This document shows, piece after piece, positions 59,403-64,000 of a stretch of 64,000 bases of DNA. Position numbers and translations under genes: made by a program. The stretch is taken from the NCBI RefSeq assembly GCF_030272615.1, contig NC_081411.1:184005072-184069071 (forward strand). Direction: 5' to 3'. The notes below the pieces were generated by a model. That model did no database searches, was not told the origin of the DNA, and saw nothing but the letters and a program-made list of their open reading frames with translations. This DNA comes from Cryptomeria japonica. Its lineage: Eukaryota > Streptophyta > Pinopsida > Cupressales > Cupressaceae. Positions within the stretch are counted from its first letter, which is position 1, and each line of letters opens with the position of its first letter.

Positions 59403-59531
59403 ACTTACAGATGTCATTGTCTTATGATAGATGAGATTTTTGATGAATGGCTAAACTCATAACTACCTTAATCAAGGCACATATGTCATTGTCTTATGAC
59501 AGATGTCTTTTGATCCAATGTAAGTCCTTGA
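59400..59531. repeat. foldback junction between gypsy fragment and Helitron
   Basis: Outer inverted repeat CAAGGACTTACA (59400-59411) / TGTAAGTCCTTG (59520-59531). Between them ATGTCATTGTCTTATGA occurs twice in direct orientation (about 59413 and 59488). The segment also contains an inverted, internally deleted copy of 48483-48606 of the additional ORF (ATTTTTGATGAATGGCT pairs with AGCCATTCATAAAAAATC). Confidence 0.75.
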
Positions 59532-62500
59532 GATTTGTGAATAGTTATGGCCTAAGCCATTGTTAATGGAAGTTGTGTACGAATGCCTCAGGTAATTGGA
59601 GTAATGGGTATGTCATTTGGATGAAATGTATCCCATGGAGGGCCTTTATAATTTTGGAACTACATAATAACAAATTTTGGCAAGTCTGATGGTCTAGTAT
59701 TGATTTCATAGATAATTTCTTTAACAAGCCCAATGGAGCCATTTGCAAGGCCAACTTCAATCCACAAGTTAGCTAACATAATCACTTGTTGATTCACAGA
59801 TAGTAGTAGCTCTAATAGAAGTTGTTCATCATTATCATAATTAGTAATAGTTCATTTCGCAATCTGTGCAAGACTTAGAGCAATGGGGAAATTTAATTAT
59901 TTCAAAATTCTTTTGTTGTGAAATCTTGCAGATTCATTTGTTGCAAACAAATGGATTGATGAGTTGAATTCCTTTTGTTGTTGAATAGTGAGATTTGTAT
60001 TTGTCTGGTTCATTAGGAATTACCAATCATGTTTGTTAGGTTGTGCATCTCTTATGTTTTGGAGGAGAGTTCTGAACTGTTGTTGTTAATAGAGGTGCCT
60101 TTCTGGCGGAAAACAATATATAATGTTACAACTATTTTAAATGAATGCCATAAACTTAGAGTTGTAGAGTGTGAAGCATAAACTGGTTTGTCCATTACGG
60201 GAGGGAACTGTCCAAGATCACCTATGAGGATTATAGAGATCCCACCAAAGCTTTCATGTTGTTTATTAGGGAATACTTGGCGTAGCTAACTGTCAATCTT
60301 CAATATTAATTTTGGGCCTAAGAAGCTCTCCTCATCTATTAGAATATATTTAACATGCCTAAAATGTTCTTTGAATGTGAACAATGCTTGTCCTCTCAAA
60401 GGATGCATTTATCTTATAGGAATTCAGAGGCCTGCATGAATAGTTGTTCCTTGAATATTATATGCAGCAACACCTATAGGAGCAAGAACCAACAATGGAT
60501 TTGTCTTAAGGCCTACAGAGATATTCATCTTTTTTCTAATGCAATCTATTAAGAATGATTTTCTAGTGCTTGTTGTTCCTTGAAAAATTATTTGAAAGGG
60601 TGATGTTGCAGCTTGTTTAGAATGATACTATAGAATTATGTTAGGTGCAAATTTTTATTGAGAGGAGAGATGGAATTTCTCCATGTCTACGCTTGAGACT
60701 TGGATGCTAGGTGGTTGAAATTGCAATTTAGTTGTAGATATGAATTAGACAACAATAGACTCTAATTGCTCATTTCCAATATTGGTGGGCCACAAGTAGC
60801 TAATATCATAGTCACGTTGTCCTAACATTTGCAACTCATTTTTGGTAAAGTTATTTGTGGCCCCCATCTGTGATACAATTCCCACTAATATAGATTTGAG
60901 TCTTCTTGATGTTGACAATCATCACTATTACTATCATGTGCATCTTGAGGTGGAGGAGCATGTATATCTTGGCTATCATACAACTGATTGTATCTGTTTG
61001 TACTGAAGTCTTTGCAATTGGCTATAATTTGAAATTTAGAAGTCCCTATTTCTATTGGTATGTCATGGAATGGTTTGTATAGCAACAGTTCAGACCAACA
61101 GAAAATCTCAAACTTGTGACTATCTTCATTGGGAGGGTCATGAAAGTGTGAATATACATTTATAATTGCTTTTTTCTCTCTAATTTGCCATTTTGTTTTC
61201 TTACGTTGTGGAGCATATGAAAAGTCCTGTACGGATTGCAAGAGAGTTGTTGCATTTAATTTAGAAGGGCGCTGCATGTAAGCATGGATATAACTTGTTG
61301 AAATCTCTATTTCATCATTTGAGTTTGTGATACGATGCAGTACTTTCCTACCAACATTAAGAGATATAAATTGTCAACTTCAACTAATGAGTGACAATTT
61401 TTGTAGCATATGACAAGTCTCTTGTGCACTAATATCACGGTCTGCTATTATGGTCATCATAAATTTTTGGTATGTTTATAAGACAACATCTTCAGATTCA
61501 CTTGCGTTCACAATAGTTTTTAGCATTTCAATATAAGATTCAGATCTTTTTTAAAATTTCGAAGCATACATTGAAATGTATTGAAGGACATCTTTTCTTG
61601 AAGTTACAGGTTGGCAATCAATATTAGCTGTCCATATTGAAAGAATGCAAGGATTGTGAATATTCAAGCAGTCATCATTCCTTCCAGCTGTATAACATGG
61701 ATTTTTGTCACTATCAATTGTTAATGTAGATCTCTCTTGTTTAGGCCATGGAGCTTTGTAACGACATTGTAATGAATGGCCTTTTTTTCTGAGACATGTA
61801 TTTTTTGTGCATTTTGTGTGTCTCTGCAAATTATTAACCAATGCCTCATAATCCAATGTAGGGTCCATTGCAAAAAAAATTCTTGTATTAGCTAAGCATG
61901 GATCATCCATTGCAGTGTAGCAAAGTGTATTAGTTCAGTCAGCTATGCTATGAGGGTTCTAGGTAGATACATATCTATCAAAGAAATCTTTATCCATATA
62001 GAGTTCATTGTCATTTGGCCAATCAATGATGTCCATATTTGGTGCACTAGGAAGCCATAGAAAACCATGAATATGCCCTGAGACATGATGTTGCCATTCA
62101 AATCTATACCAATGGTCTTTTTCTTTGAACAATTTATGAACAATTTCCTCTCAAAATATTGTAAATCTGTTGTGCAAGTACAATGTTGTTATGTGTGGAT
62201 TACGGATTACATTTTTTATAAGTTGTTTTCTTGTGGATTGTATGTTTTGACCATCATTTTCATGGAAGAGGCTATGGAGATTGGGCCATTTAGTATCAGT
62301 TGAACTTAATGTGAAAAAAAGTGTTGGTGTTTCCAATTGGGAGATCATTGATGTGAGGTCTTTTCAAGATTTATTCCAATATGCTTGGGTGCCTCTAAGG
62401 GTTGCACCAAAGTGCAACAGTTGTTTCAGCAACTGGTCATTAGGAGTTCTTTGCATGTGTTCATGCAATGCTTGCAAATTGCTTGGGAAGTCCTCTTCTA

Positions 62501-63739
62501 TATTAGTTATAATAAAGACATTTGTAGATTGTTGTGAACAATGCTGCATAATTAAATTATAAATGTAATAGCGAAACCTAACATGCTATCCAAATCTCTA
62601 GTCAAAGTATCTTATTAAGTGGAGTGCATACTCATGCAAATGAACATGTTTGATACATGGTTGCAACAGAAGGGAAACACCAGTTGGAAAGAGTGAAGGG
62701 AATGTCATGCTTAATAAACCTTCAGTGTTATATTTATTTATCAGTGATAAGTCTATTTGATGCCATGATATGATATTCTCTTTAGTAGCATCTAGTTGCA
62801 ATGTGTCTTTAATGGCTTATAGTTCGCGAGTTGAAGCAGGCATACTTGGAATGAAGGATGATGAAATTTATGTGGCATAGTCATCGCAATTGTCAGAAAT
62901 ATCTGATCTTATACGAAGAGTTATTTCATTGGCATTTTCTTCTAAGGTATGCATCATACTTGATACATCAGTTGTAACGTCAGGAAGCAAGTTCACATCA
63001 ACAAAATCTATGATAACTTCCTTGTAGCACTGGTCATATTGGATTTTATAAGTCAATGCATCCATAACATGGAATTTGTTTACATAACAGTCATATTTGT
63101 TGCCTTGAATATTGCCTCTTCGAATAAGGAGGACTTCCAAATCTTGTAATTTCTATGGTAAAGTCTCTGCAATTTCTGAGATGCCTTGAGGGAAATTTAT
63201 AGTGTGACCAAAGTATTTGTATTCGCCACCTCTTGCATGTGACTTGCAAAATAGGGAATACCCAAGCAATAAGCATCTCCTCTAATTGGGCAAGCTTCTT
63301 TAAGACAAGGGGTTGTTCACCTGGATCTAAGTTATTATTCAAAGAGAACCGATGAACAACTCTTTCAGCAAAGCATCTTGAACAGACAATTTGAGGGCGA
63401 TATTTGCATATGAGCATTCCAATATATCTTTCCTTACAAACACTACATGTTTGAAGTATTGACAATGAATCAATGCGATTCAAGAAGGATTTCAATGCTT
63501 GAATGTACTCTATAGAAGAAAAACAATCTATCGTAGATTGATGTGAATTTGCATTTTGTAATATTTTGTGTTGGTAGGTAGACTGAGTTTCTTGTGTTGG
63601 ATCTGTTTAATTCCATTTCGTAGTATGCATGGAAGTTTTGTCCATTTTGGCTGAAGTAATGTTGGATATTACATGTGGTATAGTAGCGTTTTCCTTTGAT
63701 ATAACTGTCAATGGTTCTTTTATTGTAAGGACTGCACAT
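59500..63739 (-). pseudogene. Helitron Rep/PIF1-helicase protein, decayed
   Basis: Right to left on the minus strand: a Cys-rich N-terminal part (TCSVCKERYIGMLICKYRPQ, near 63430), then a DUF6570-like part (LAQLEEMLIAWVFPILQV; RRGNIQGNKYDCYVNKFHVM). The Helitron-like N domain follows (NTEGLLSMTFPSLFPTG; PTLFFTLSSTDTKWPNLHSL). The Rep HUH motif is GHIHGFLWLP with His-Ile-His at 62067-62075, and a Cys-rich part (TKCTKNTCLRKKGHSLQC) comes after it. The PIF1 helicase has a decayed Walker A GTTSTRKS (60553-60579), Walker B ILIDEESFLGP (60325-60345), IGDLGQFPPV (60195-60222) and ITIHKSQGLTLDQ (about 59515-59555), where it is cut. It is interrupted by stops and frame changes. Living relatives catalyse rolling-circle transposition. 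The C-terminus and both Helitron termini are missing or outside. Confidence 0.85.
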
Positions 63740-64000
63740 GGTGTTTGCAAAGTGGAGATCTCAATTGAGCCATCCCAACTAACATTTTTTTGAAATATCT
63801 TCCTTGTGTTTTGTGTAATAACGGTAATTTTGTTGACTTATTTTAGCTTTATTTACATTGAACTCTTCTGCAGTAGCCTACATTATTATTGGATAGATTT
63901 TGAATGGCTAGAGTGTATTATAGTTTGAATGGAGAACTAAGAAGCGCAATATTATAGGTGTACACATACATATATAATAGTACATAGAATGTAAGTAAGG
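63740..64000. other. no further gene recognised
   Basis: This is probably the upstream part of the Helitron. No TC start or other terminus can be recognised before the window ends. Confidence 0.4.

Overview
The window looks like nuclear DNA of a seed plant with a large, repeat-rich genome. It is AT-rich, has a plant-type intron, and is built almost entirely from nested, decayed transposable elements: Ty1/copia, Ty3/gypsy, LINE, SINE, Helitron and a TIR element. Plant-specific domains are present (plant mobile domain, plant DUF4283-type LINE ORF1, ACD6/ITN1-type ankyrin repeats). The wording of the copia and gypsy relics reminds me of gymnosperm elements, but the species cannot be fixed from sequence alone. 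I found no rRNA or tRNA gene, no CRISPR array and no prokaryotic feature.

Layout. 1-6190: AT-rich DNA with one heavily decayed coiled-coil reading frame (1297-2383, minus) and small duplications. 6191-21501: a copia-type LTR (ends TGTTGGAAAC and GTTTCCAACA) split by a 13.7 kb LTR element at 7377-21109. That element has 1.4 kb LTRs, a near-perfect 5-bp target duplication, and a primer-binding-like site and polypurine tract that orient it on the minus strand. It has no recognisable pol. It carries a long sense frame (828 open codons, 946 with its decayed start) and, antisense near its 3' end, a plant mobile domain pseudogene. A 1-kb TIR element sits inside it. 21502-28480: mostly gene-free DNA, with a diverged relic of the ankyrin gene found further right. 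28500-34090: a mosaic of copia fragments into which a LINE ORF1-only insertion (16-bp target duplication) and a SINE (17-bp target duplication) have landed. 34090-45360: gene-poor DNA with a 1.3 kb polypyrimidine tract and a copia RT fragment.

45650-47013: the only host-type gene, an ankyrin-repeat gene with one recognisable intron. It is broken by frameshifts and stops and cut in its second exon by a Ty3/gypsy element (47014-58377, minus). The gypsy element reads gag - protease - extra RNase H - RT - RNase H - integrase - additional ORF. Its right LTR is followed by the 3' end of a second copy, so it is part of a head-to-tail tandem. That copy ends at a foldback junction against a Helitron Rep/PIF1-helicase relic (about 59500-63740, minus).

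Nothing here appears to work as an operon or an intact pathway. What unifies the window is its decay. Premature stops in several unrelated elements are largely TAG, with some TGA, at places where CAG or CGA is the likely ancestor, as expected from deamination of methylated cytosines. Against that background the 2.5 kb open frame at 14682-17168 stands out. The least familiar items are the non-autonomous LTR element with its sense long ORF and antisense plant mobile domain gene, the gypsy element with an RNase H ahead of RT, and the ORF1-only LINE.
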